Below, one piece after another: positions 46,981-58,126 of a stretch of DNA of 64,000 nucleotides. The DNA is taken from positions 1,383,142 to 1,447,141 of the forward strand of contig OZ024785.1 in assembly GCA_964017065.1 (NCBI GenBank), in the 5' to 3' direction. Position numbers and translations under genes: made by a program. Every line of letters starts with the position of its first letter. The stretch's first letter is position 1. This stretch comes from Haliclona indistincta (lineage: Eukaryota; Porifera; Demospongiae; Haplosclerida; Chalinidae). The notes beneath the pieces were generated by a model. That model ran no database searches. It had not been told where the DNA came from and saw nothing but the letters and a program-made list of their open reading frames with translations.

Positions 46981-48050
46981 TCGTCATTTTACTGCCTCGT
47001 AGCAGCGCGCCATTCATGCCATTGCATGGTAAATAGCGTACGTAGCCTGGATGGAGTGGAGAGCAAGATAGAGACAGCTGTGTCAGGCAAGACAGCTGTA
47101 CTAGGCAAGGTATATACGTTAATAAAAATTTTGGTTGGGCAAAAGCGAGGAGGCAAGCGCCTCCTCTGCCTCACGGTAGTTACGCTACTGGGTTTGGTTT
47201 TATTTCTCGATGCGTTAGCGCTCGAAACATTAGTAACATCAAATACGTAATTGGCGCTTAATAAATAATTTTGCGCATGCGCGTTAAGCTTCCGGAGTCG
47301 CTATTAGACGCCATTATTGTGATTGCGCAATACGCACGTGACCAAGCAGTGGTTAGCGCACGTGACCAAGCACTAGCTTGAGTATCACCACGCCGTATGG
47401 ATCACGGAGAACACACATTTGTCTGGAGTCTTCGAAGAACTGTAGGCTCGTATAGGATCACCATTCTGCGCTTGTCCGATAATTACAACCGCCGTACAGG
47501 TCTACCAGCTATTGTGGGCGGGGCTCGTATCCACTGCATGCATGCATGCGTAGGCAAGCTGATAATATAACAAGTATATTCAGCTACAAGTTTAAAATTC
47601 TTAATAATAAGGAAAAGCCATCAACAACAGGAAAACTAAACCAATGGTGGAAACAAAGACAGCTCAGTACATGCATGATATCGAACTGCACTGCACTGAA
47701 AAAGAGAAAAGGACACAAACAAGAAATTAAAAAGACTTCTATCGAAATCAAAAGGATGTAGGGTTGTGAAGTCTACCACTGGTCCACAATTTAAACTAAC
47801 AAGGAACAATCATGGAATGTTAACACAATTGACTTGCTAACAGACCATAGATCCCTACATCAGTGGCTGTACATGAGATCAATAAATTATTTTGTCACAA
47901 GCTGAATGCACGTTAGGTGTCAGTTAACAGCAACTAGCTGAACTAGCTATAGCCAATCACAGCAGCCACTGATGTAGGGATGTACTGATGTACTCATGTA
48001 CTGATGTAGCCACTGATCCATGTTTTTTTACACCCGCCCACGCACAGGTC
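46981..48050. repeat. Foldback-family sequence, partial copies
   Basis: Includes GCAATACGCACGTGACCA-type and GGGCGGGGCTCG-type sequence also seen at 6180-6350, 48120-48310 and 49500, and one arm with GATCCCTACATCAGTGGC at about 47757-47880. No gene seen. Confidence 0.55.
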
Positions 48051-49117
48051 AATACGCGAACTTGGATACCTCATTACATCAAAGAGAATTATTCATATCA
48101 TAGTTTAAATTTTGATTACGCAATACGCACGTGACCATGCAACCACACGAATTCTAGAAGTAGAGTATCGCCGTATGGAGAGCGCATATTGGCGTCTGGA
48201 GTCTTCGAAGAACAACTCACCAAGTAAGCTCGTGCAGTATCACCGTTCTGCTGCTCGCCAGATAGTATCACAGCCGTACAGAATTTTGTAAACTAGAGTG
48301 GGCGGGGCTCGAATGGTTTGCAGAATGCATGAGCTAGACTCAGCTAGTTTGAGTATTTAGGAATAATAAATTCTGAGCTACAAGTTAAAAAGGTCACATA
48401 AAGAAATTATCAACAACAGCAAACCAATGGTGCAAACAAAGAAATACATGATCTGGCTGAATTCGAACTGTACCAAAATCTGAAACTCAAAAAAGGACAC
48501 AAACAAGAAATAAAATGATTTCTAACGAAATCAAAAGGATGTAGTGATGAATGAAATCTGCTACTGGTCCACAATGTAAACCAACAAGGAACTAGCATGG
48601 AATGGTAACACGATTGACTTGCTAACAGACCATAGATCCACATCAGTGGCTGTACATATAATTTTGTCACTGTCAAGTTGAATACAATTCAATGCACTTC
48701 GGTGTCAGTCAACGGCGACTAGCTGAATTAGCTATAGTCTGCCACAGCAGCCACTGATGTAGGGATCTATGGTCTGTTAGCAATTCAATCGTGTTACCAT
48801 TCCATGCTAGTTCCTTGTTGGTTTACATTGTGGACCAGTAGCAGATTTCATTCATCACTACATCCTTTTGATTTCGTTACAAATCATTTTATTTCTTGTG
48901 TAGTGAAGGACGGAAAAACAAGATGGCGGCTACGTGCAATGTATTAGCGTTCAAATGCTGATATTTCGCCTGGTGATGAATTTTATACGTCCAAAGACAC
49001 TAAGATCTGCTCTCTGACGTTGCCCCATCTTACAGTAGCAAGGAGATTGCTCGAAATTGTTACTAAAGTGACGAACCTGGAAACTGTGAAAATCGAGTTT
49101 AGTCATCTTCGTTTTCT

Positions 49118-49207
<90 letters not shown>

Positions 49208-49302
49208 TTCCTTCCTTCCTTCCTTCCTTCCTTCCTTCCTTCCTTCCTTCCTTCCTTCCTTCCTTCCTTCCTTCCTTCCTTCCTTCCTTCCTTCCTTCCT
49301 TC

Positions 49303-49334
<32 letters not shown>

Positions 49335-49400
49335 TTCAGCGTGCATAGCGCCTTTATGCGAGCAGTGAGAGTATCACCACGCCGTATGGATCACGGAGAG
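48051..49400. mobile_element. Foldback element copy with expanded TTTC tract
   Basis: Opposite orientation to 5568-6785. It has two inverted arms (about 48500-48645 and 48750-48890), then the unique part with CGCCTGGTGATGAATTTTAT, then the TTTC microsatellite. No transposase. Confidence 0.6.
49112..49333. repeat. (TTTC)n / (TTCC)n microsatellite
   Basis: About 220 bp of tetranucleotide repeat: TTTC at both ends and TTCC in the middle. It sits where the related element at 6523-6555 has only about 30 bp of GAAA/GAAGAAA. Confidence 0.95.
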
Positions 49401-50280
49401 ACACATACCCTGTATTTGTCTTTGAAGAACGGTAAGTTCGTGTAGGATTGCCATTCTGCGCTTGCCAGATAATTGTAACCACCATATAGTTCTACAAACA
49501 AGTGTGGGCGGGGCTCGTATGCATGCGTAGGCGAGCTGATATGTACAGCATAACAATTTAGCTACAAGTTTAAAATTATTAATAATAAAGAAAAGCCATC
49601 AACAACAGGAAGACTAACCTAAGCCATCAACAACAGGAAGACTAATCTAATGATGGAAACAAAGACGGCTCAGTATACATGCATGATATTGAACTGAAAA
49701 AGAAAAAGGACACAAACAAGAAAATTAAAAAGATTTCTAAAGGATGTATGGATGCTGAAATCTACCACTGCATGGTTCACAATGTAAACAAACAAGGAAG
49801 CATGGAATGGTGACACGATTGACTTGCTAACAGACCATTGATCCCTCTTTATTACTTTAAAAAACGAATTAAACTTACTATAGCCTAACTCTTGTCTTTG
49901 TGTTTGCTTGTTTTTTTTTCCTAAAGTTTTCTGTTCTGTTCCTTACTTCACACATGTACATTACCACTCACTTATCTTTTCATTAATGATACTCTTAATA
50001 TTAGTCTAGTGCTGTTGAGTATCTGCAAAAAAATCAGTGGCTGTACTAAAGATCAATAAAAATTAATTATTTTTGTCACAAGCTGAATTCAATTCAATGC
50101 GGCACGTCAGGTGTCAGTGAACATACAGTAACTAGCTGAACTAGCTATAGTCTGGCCACAGCAGTCACTGATGTAGGGATCTATGGTCTGTTAGCAAGTC
50201 AATCGTGTTACCATTCCATGCTTGTTCCTTGTTGGTTTACATTGTGGACCAGTGGTAGATTTCATCATCCCTTTATAGTA
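49401..50280. repeat. Another foldback-family copy
   Basis: Arms around 49730-49850 and 50165-50270 with CAAGTCAATCGTGTTACCAT and its complement; a duplicated AAGCCATCAACAACAGGAAG lies at 49592 and 49621. No gene. Confidence 0.55.
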
Positions 50281-50506
50281 TCAATTTGACAATGTCTACA
50301 ATAAGTGAGTGTCCATATAATTATTATGGGTGTCCACAACAGGGGCTAAAATTCAGTCTCATTTTTTATATGCAAGCTACACTCTGTTTACTTCTAAAAT
50401 TTTCATTGCATGCCAATCGACTATCCTTATCTATTTGATAAATTTTTTTTCTATCCAGTTAGTGACAGACTTATAATTACGAGGCAGTAAATCTCCTATT
50501 ACCAGT

Positions 50507-52447
50507 ATGCATGTGTACATAATGCTTTTTGTCCACTTACTGTTGTTATCAACTATTGTGGAGTCCAGTTCAGGTGAGCCCGCAGTGGTGACCTATACTG
50601 TACTGATTTATGTCTCCAGTAACACTGACTCAAATCAGTCCTCATGGTGTAACAGTGTGTCCAGGACAGGATCTAGTATACAACTGCACTTTAACAGATG
50701 TACCAACTGCAAATGTGCTTTGGGCATATATTGAGCAGGGAGTTGTAGTGATGCCGCTAAGCTTAAATGTTATTGGCAAATCGGAGAACTCAAGTATATC
50801 CTTTGGATCATTTACTATAAGAGTACTTCAAAATACATTTGATTCAAATTTTAGTATTGTGACTACTGCTACATTGAATGGTGCTCTTCTCTCTCACAAC
50901 AATACTAACATTCAATGCCGCACTGCTGTGGGTAATAATATGGATGTTAGTGCCGCAGCTACCATTTTAATATCAGGTAAGTGTCATCATAAAACATCCA
51001 GTTTTTATGTTCTTCTTTATTAGGTGCCATTTCCAGACCACCTAACCTCACTCTTGTTCCTCAAAGTTCTACATCAATTTCCTTATCATGGTCATCACCT
51101 GATAATAACTGCATGTTCTCATATGTTGTCAATGGTAGCAGCAATGGTTTAGTAACTCAATACAGAACAAACACTACATCACTGACAATTACTGACTTGA
51201 GTGTTGCTATGAGTTATCACTTTGCTGTTGCTGTTGAAGATGCTAATTTAACAACAGGTCCTTGGAGTGAGGTGGTAGATATTTTATGGGATGGTGAGTA
51301 CCTAACACAATTAGTTAAATTATTATTATAGAAATGCAGTTCCACAGCTAGCACCCTTTAACATCTCCATAGTGACTATGATGGACTTCCTGTTTATAAA
51401 CTGGACTGTAAGACTATATAATGTGTATAAAAACTCGTTTTAGATTTGTGACAGGTCCCTCAGATAGAGAGTACATTAGTCACTCATTATATATTAACAC
51501 ACAATCTGACAGCAACAGGAAGTACAACTATCATTAATAATACCAGTCCAGTTGTTAAAGTATCTCTTGATGGAGTACCACCAGGTCACTATTCAGTCAA
51601 TGTGACTGCTGTGAATATTGTTGGACAAGGAACAAGTGCCCAAGACACAGTTACTGGTATTATAAAACCAATAATAATCATTTCAGTTCATTTACTTATA
51701 GTAGTATTATCATCAACCTCTGCTGGTATTACAGTATCATCGACGTACTCAGCAAAAAATTCTCCTATAGAGAATGGTGTTGCCAGGAGCTCATCGAAAG
51801 GTGATCCCAATGCATCTACTGCTGATGCGTCATCCTTAATCATTTCATTATGTACATGTATAACTAAAACAGCTAAGCATCTCAAATGTTGCAATTTTCT
51901 AGGTACATCATCTGTCACATTGACCTCTATGTCTGAGTTGACAACTTCACTCCCAACAATGTCAGGTGACTATAATTGCAAAGTTGACTCTGTGTAATTA
52001 ATAATGTAATTCTGTGTAATTATTACCTCATCAGCTAGTGACAGCACTACTACTGTAATAGCAGCTTCACTTGGAGTAATAGTTGTCATAAGTATAGCAC
52101 TTGTGATAACAATGACAGGAGCTATTATGTGTTTAAGAAATAGAAGAATCATTGAGTGGTGTGTTATGAGGAGAAGGAGACCATCATCACATGCTACAGC
52201 AACTACTGACCATGATAAAGAACAAGTCACTGAGCTAGCTACAGTGATCTATGACACACCTAATGTCATCAAGGAACACACCATCACTACTCAAGAGAAT
52301 GTAGCTTATGGAGGGACAATACCACTCAAAGAGAATGTAGCTTATGGAGGGACAATACCACTCAAAGAGAATGTAGCTTATGGAGGGACAATAATACCAC
52401 TTCAACACAATGAGGCTTATCAACAAGTGTATATCAACGATGTGTGA
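50507..52447 (+). CDS. Receptor gene C: gene-B ectodomain copy with a different tail
   Basis: Exons 50507-50573, 50620-50976, 51024-51293, 51340-51407, 51455-51656, 51702-51965 and 52035-52447 splice in frame to 546 residues. The signal peptide, Ig domain, two FN3 domains, stalk and transmembrane helix follow receptor gene B closely; exons 3-5 encode identical protein. The donor after the stalk exon is changed from GGTG to GATG, but the former 78-nt intron has no stop and stays in frame. After the membrane the tail is unrelated to gene B: a basic RRRR run, VIYDTP (Y482), three AYGGT repeats (Y501, Y513, Y525), EAYQQV (Y538) and VYINDV (Y542). YDxP suits Crk/Nck-type SH2 domains and YxN suits Grb2-type ones. 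Signalling role inferred. Confidence 0.7.
52292..52402 (+). repeat. Three 36-39-bp tail repeats in gene C
   Basis: Units of GAGAATGTAGCTTATGGAGG-type sequence encode ENVAYGGTIPLK three times; the last unit has an extra ATA codon. Confidence 0.9.
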
Positions 52448-52879
52448 ATGTACCGAGTGCTTGACTTGACTACATGTATAAAATAGTATTGTACTTGTTA
52501 CAGTAGTGTCATACTGTTTTATTCAAGCCTTGTATTATTATTTTTAAGTTTAAAAATTATTTGTTTAGCAAGCCTACAAACTATTTGATAGTGTGGTTTC
52601 TTTCAATGGACTATTTATACTAGTGTAAACATTACTATCAAGTACTAGTGATCACTGTGTAGATATGAAGTTATTCACTACATGCCCTCTCATTGTAGTG
52701 ATGTATCCATGGAGAAATTAATTAGTTTACTTTGCATACTGCTGCTTTTTAGTTGGCTCTGGCCCTCGTCGTACTCTTGAGTGCTGCTATGCACAAAGAC
52801 TGTGCATCACTGAGTATGGACTGTGCATTTTTAAAATAATAATTTGCAATTTGCAAATAGCCAACAATGCTAATTTAAA
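52448..52879. other. 3' flank of receptor gene C, no gene seen
   Basis: AT-rich. No separate coding region supported. Confidence 0.5.
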
Positions 52880-53344
52880 GTGAACCCTATAGGAAAAAAG
52901 ATTACAAGTAGGTAAGAGTGACTTAAACGAAGAGAGAGAGTAGAACAGTGAGGAATGAGAGAGTTCCAGAGAGAAACAGAATGAGGAATAAAAGAGTTTA
53001 GATGGGAAGAGGTTTTGACAAAAGGTTGAACAAGCAGAAGACGATGTGAAGAACGTGTTGCATAAGATGAAGGAGGCTTTCTAACAATGAGGCCCTCAGG
53101 AAAAACACTCTGATCTTGAAATTTTGTACAAGAGACACAGTGACAGTTCAGATCGTCTCCTCTGTAAAGTAGGAATTTGGAACTTGGATATAAGTGAATA
53201 GGGTATCCAGTATTCCACCCCCAGACTCACGATCTTAAGAGCAAGTTTCTGAACCAGCTCAATTTGGCAATCAAAGTAACTGTGTGAGGAGACCACACAG
53301 TCCAAGCATATTCTAGACGTGGTCTAACTAAAGAAAGATACAGT
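52880..53344 (-). mobile_element. LINE C-terminal fragment, interrupted by a MITE
   Basis: The minus strand carries pieces such as QIELVQKLALKIV, LPTLQRRRSELSLCLLYKIS (interrupted variants) and a closing SLWNSL-type segment in other frames, typical of the end of CR1/jockey-like RT ORFs. It is frameshifted and is cut at 53344 by the TTAA-flanked MITE. Confidence 0.6.
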
Positions 53345-53953
53345 TTAACTCTTTAGTGACTGAATTATTTTGACGAAAATTCGGCTTGCTCTAAACTGAC
53401 AGTTTGTCTTGCGATTTCTACAACATACAGTACGCTAGCTGTTCCAAACTAGCACTGTTTTTTCCTGGCATGTCAAAGTTTACGACCATGTACTAAACTC
53501 TGAGTTGGCCACTCCCAATTCGGAACTGAAGCCGCTTAAGTGCTGCGACCTCGTCATTTTTCAGCCAATTTTGGTCTTCGTTTAGCCCTGGTGACTGATA
53601 CAAAAACCTGGTGGTGTCCAGGTGAGCAAACAGCATAGTTTAGACCATATTCTATGCCCAAGTATGCATTTCCGGGCATCCTGAAGCCCCAAAAATGCCG
53701 AAAGCGGCGAGGGGCTCCGCCCCTTCGAACCCCGGGTTAAAGGGGGGACACCCCCCTTTAAAAATCCCCCCGTTCTATATATTTTAGTGGGGAGGGCGCG
53801 GCGAAAAACAGGTGATTTTTTTTCAGGTAAAGTTAGCTTTTGCAATTAAACTTTATTTGACCTTTCTAGAGCACTTTTCCCACTATTTATGACGTCTACA
53901 GTAGGTGGAGTCAATTATGACAGCTAAATCCGCTGTAGGCCTTAAAGGGTTAA
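53345..53953. mobile_element. piggyBac-like MITE (TTAA-flanked), copy 1
   Basis: The left end is TTAACTCTTTAGTG and the right end, inverted, TTAACCCTTTAAGG; both contain the TTAA target. The interior has GC-rich palindromic parts (GAACCCCGGGTT and GGGGCTCCGCCCC types) and no ORF. It inserted into a LINE fragment. Confidence 0.65.
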
Positions 53954-54084
53954 GCATATCAGAATTCCACCCGGCATATAAAACAATAACTACTTACACA
54001 AAAATTGGAGCAACATGCACAATGATCAAGTGTGCATAGTGAAATCACTTCATTCAAGCCACAACATCAAAAGTACAACCAATA

Positions 54085-54267
54085 CAGAGGAACCCCTCTT
54101 AGCAGACACCCCTCTCCTGTGGAAACCCTCTCTATGATGGACACTTACTGAATCCCAAATAGAACCTATACATAATGTATAATAAACCCCTGACCAGAGG
54201 ACACCCTCTCTATAATGGACAATTTTGTTGGTCCCAATGGTGTCCGCCTTATAGAGAGTTTCCACTG
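54085..54267. mobile_element. CAGT-type MITE flanked by TA
   Basis: TA, then CAGAGGAACCCCTCTTAGCA, to GAGAGTTTCCACTG, then TA. The halves are complementary (GGACACCCTCT- and AGACACCCCTC-type repeats). Related to 24015-24172. Confidence 0.65.
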
Positions 54268-54299
54268 TATAGATAACGTAACTCAATTATTTGCAGTAC

Positions 54300-56510
54300 A
54301 AAATTATTGTTGGAAGATTTGAGCTTGAGGTGGAAGAGGAGTGTGAGGAGCTGGGAGCAATAGAGTTTTATACAATGGTGGGCCGATTGGATGCCGACCG
54401 GTAGGCCTGTTCAGTAGTGAATATGGTCCAGTCATTCACATTATTTTTGTAATTGAGATCGTAAGAAAAGTCATAAGAGGGATTAGGTTGGAGAATTAGG
54501 GATGGATAAGATGTGACGGGGTGAAAAAAACATTAGAGGCTAGAGAGAGAAAGAAAAAACTTCCACATCAGCCTGACGAAATAAATGTTTCAACTTACAG
54601 TTTGCATATATGGAGTAGGAGTTAATATACGGATTGTTATATAAGGCGCCGGGCCGAGTAAGGAGAAACAAGGCTGTAGTAAAACAGTAAAATTAACATA
54701 ATCATAGCAAGAGCATGCAACATGAAAATGGAAAAGTAACAGTGTCCATAATCAAGAATGCACAAAACATTGAATTGTTGACTAATAGTTCCTAGCTGTC
54801 ATGCAGGAGCCTTGATTACCGTAAGGAGGTAAGCAGCATACAAGGGGGTTAGAATATCATGAGCTAGTGCTTGGTCATGTGCACTGGTTGCTCGAGGTCC
54901 TCTTCATGATACTCACACAGCTAGTGCTGAAGTACTGTCAGACGTGTGTCACTCTGCATTACCAATCAACTAGTATAAGACACACTCACCGACTGAGCTC
55001 TGACAGACCACTTGGAGTTGCAGAATGCTGCCTCTCCCAGGCCGGCTAATTTATTGCTTATTTCGTTTTGTCATCATTGATTTCACCCTTGTCATAACTA
55101 CTCACTAACCACTGCTCTAATTAACCTACTCCAGTTGTACATGTATCACTTATTTTGCTTCTTTATACTGCCGTATAATTAGATAAACTTAATATAATTA
55201 TCATTGCCGATCGACAATGATATGTAGGGATGACCTCGAACTAAGATGGCGGCTACTCATGTGTGAAAATGAGTTTTCGCACATATCTCTACTGTTATAC
55301 ATTTCTACTGCATTTTCACTATCTCTAAGTGAATCTGAAGTGCGAGCGCTTGTAGGAAGTCTATGAAAGTCGCCGGGACTGCTTGCTTGACGACGAAAAT
55401 CAATATGGCGACTCTCAGAGAGCAGTTCAGTGCAGATCTTCGCTGTTTTAGCGTTTCTCGAGATTCTAAACATCTAAGTTGATCAGGCGATTGTTCTGAG
55501 CATGAAAATACCTTTGGCGAAGCTGGCAGACGTTTCTAAAGTGGTAAACTAAAATCGCCGCCCACGCAAATTGTTCATCTTCTTTCTTTCTTCTTTCTTT
55601 CTTCTTTCTTTCTTTCTTCTTTCAGTAAGCCTAGCGCTGTCCTGAGTGAACGGATCACTACCAAACCTGCACCATCGCATGTGTATATTTCTGGGGTAGT
55701 GCACTTACTTCTTAGATAGGCATCAAACACTACCAGAAGCGAGTAATCTTTGAAAAACATGGTTTTTGAGCTGGTTTGGACTGTTAGAGAGACTCCATTA
55801 ATTAACCCTCTTGTCGCTTCTGATCATTGACTCCGCCCACATCAGTTTTCTCTCGCTTGCTCAGTTTTCTCTTGCTTGCTCTCGCTTGCTCTGTTCTCGA
55901 ACAGCTTCGCTTTGTCTCTGCTCTCAGTCTGGGCGCTTCAGCGCGCAAGCTAGAGGTATGAACATTTGTTTAAAGCAGTATGCTGACATCATGACCCACG
56001 GAAGGCACGAACCGGACGACGGCCAGTGATGATCAGTACGTATTATACCCGATCTAGCTAGCTAGGCTAGTCAGTTCTCAGTACAGTGCGTAAGCAGTGT
56101 ACCTATAGGACCCCTCTGCTGTTGACAACTGGAAATTCAGCTCATTGTAAAAAGCTAGAAGCGTCTATGATCGTGATATCGACATCAACATGCAAGCCAG
56201 CTGCCTGCCCATGATCACCATAGTGTTCCGAGGCACTGAGGTGTTTAGCCTGTTATTAGTCTCTTCTTCATCCATTACAGTGCTAAGAAATATCATGTTG
56301 TCAACTCATTCCCTCAACCTCTCTAAATAATTTCATTATTCTTGTGATTGCCGATAATAACATTCCATGTTCCTTGACTCTCTGTCTAGAGGCTATGCAG
56401 CACTACTAGACTAATTACTGCCGCTCACAGAGTTGTAAAAATGAAATAAAAGCTAGCATAGAATACAGCTAATAAGTTCAAACTGATAGTGATCAAAAAA
56501 GTAACAGGAA
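54300..56510. other. Repeat-rich interval without a supported gene
   Basis: Foldback-family related sequence (GTAGGGATGACC, AAGATGGCGGCTAC) at about 55220-55560 and a CTTTCTTCTTT tract at 55576-55624. Open frames (for example on the minus strand at 55201-55473) have no domain, no splice partners and cover repeat sequence. Confidence 0.5.
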
Positions 56511-56513
56511 CAA

Positions 56514-57388
56514 GTAAAGTAAAAAAGTTTTAATAAAAAAAACTAAAAAGTGTAGGGATGACACTTGCAAAAGTAAAGAAACAAGATGGGATGATGCTTG
56601 CAAAAGTAAAGGAACAAGATGGGATGATGCTTGCAAAAGTAAAGGAACAAGATGGGATGATACTTGCAAAAGTGAAGGAACAAGATGGAATAATGCTTGC
56701 AAATGTAAAAGTCCCAAGTATCCCTACATCAGCGGCTTGAAGGAGGACGCAGTCCGATGAAGTAATTGACGGTTGTAAATAACTAGAGGTATCTGTGTTT
56801 GGAGGACGCAGTCCGATGAAGTAGTTGACAGTTGTAAATAACTAGAGGTATATGTGTTTTGGAGGACGCAGTCCGATGAAGTAGTTGACAGTTGTAAATA
56901 ACTAGAGGTATCTGTGTTTGGAGGACGCAGTCCGATGAAGTAGTTGATAGTTGTAAATAAATAGAGGTATCTGTGTTTGGAAGACGCAGTCCGATAAAGT
57001 AGTTCAGTGACAGTTGTAAATAACTAGAGGTATATGTGTTTTGGAGGACACGGTCTGATAAGTAATTGACGGTTTTAAAAGGTATAGGAAGAGGATTTCG
57101 CATTTGTCAATTGCACATCGTCGCAGCAAGCCGCTGATGTAGGGAGTACTTGGGACTTTTACATTTGCAAGCATTATTCCATCTTGTTCCTTCACTTTTG
57201 CAAGTATCATCCCATCTTGTTCCTTTACTTTTGCAAGCATCATCCCATCTTGTTCCTTTACTTTTGCAAGCATCATCCCATCTTGTTCCTTTACTTTTGC
57301 AAGCATCATCCCATCTTGTTTCTTTACTTTTGCAAGTGTCATCCCTACACTTTTTAGTTTTTTTTATTAAAACTTTTTTACTTTACTT
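56514..57388. repeat. Compound inverted repeat enclosing tandem arrays
   Basis: The arms (about 56514-56730 and 57140-57388) are near-perfect inverted copies. Each arm consists of about five or six 33-bp units with GGGATGATGCTTGCAAAAGT. Between them are about six units of roughly 60 bp with GGAGGACGCAGTCCGATGAA (56741-57085). CCCTACATCAGCGGC borders link it to the foldback family. No gene. Confidence 0.75.
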
Positions 57389-57539
57389 ACTATAAATGTT
57401 CATCTGCTTTGAATAGTATTTAGCTCAAAAGTTCACATTGAGCACACTGTCATTAAAATTAATTGTAACATTTTATTAAGGGTTTTTCCCTGCAAGGAGT
57501 AACATAACAGCAATAGTGACAGAAACACATAAAACACAC

Positions 57540-58001
57540 CTTTCCACAATAAGCCTTTGTTATCTCGATGGCTTTTTGTAGTTCAGTCTTCTTCTGTAAA
57601 ATGCATGCATGTACGTCGCCACAGTTGGTGTATTCTTACCCCCATGGATGAGTCTGGTAACTTGCTCTGCAAGAAACTTTTGAGCTAAATACCTTTCTGG
57701 AGCAGACTTCACACAAGCTGATGTACAGCTACAGTGGTTGGTCAGCTTACCTTGTGTGCTTCCATTATTGAGCTGATCTGCTCTGAGCTCACAAGCGTAA
57801 AATAGTGCAAAAACCTTTCCACATCTTGGTCCGAGGTATTTACAAAATACTACAACACAGCAATAATCTATTTACAGAATGACTTGCTCACTTGATAGAG
57901 ATGGTATGGAGACATCTTGTCAGCTGAAAGCCAGACAGCATTGCCAGCAGACTTCCCAATTTTCTCGCCTGATGAGGTTGTGATCAATGGAACAGTAACT
58001 C
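57540..58001 (-). pseudogene. YARS2: Mitochondrial tyrosyl-tRNA synthetase fragment
   Basis: Exons at 57892-58001, 57751-57849, 57640-57706 and 57540-57593 carry the middle of a bacterial/mitochondrial-type Tyr[22 protein letters not shown] (the KMSKS-equivalent loop), [36 protein letters not shown] and APERYLAQKFLAEQVTRLIHG. The first three exons splice in phase. The fourth (KKTELQKAIEITKAY) is one base out of frame with the third, and neither the catalytic N-terminal exons nor the RNA-binding C-terminal domain was found. It is most likely a truncated, frameshifted copy of a complete gene elsewhere. Confidence 0.7.
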
Positions 58002-58126
58002 CTAAGAGTAGTGAATGTCAGTGAACTACAGGCGCCTGGAACACTAGCAAAATGAAGACGATGGAATAGAAATTTATTATTGCGAATACACGATTTGTTT
58101 AAAAGTTTGTCTTGATGCTAGCTAGC

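Noticed and set aside
48951..49445. Long Lys/Glu/Arg/Gly or Phe/Leu/Ser repeat proteins
   Set aside because: They follow from the tetranucleotide microsatellite; no splice or domain context.
56493..57395. Repeat-encoded proteins (AKVKEQDGMM-type and the antisense)
   Set aside because: They are present identically on both arms of the inverted repeat and reflect the 33-bp units, not a gene.
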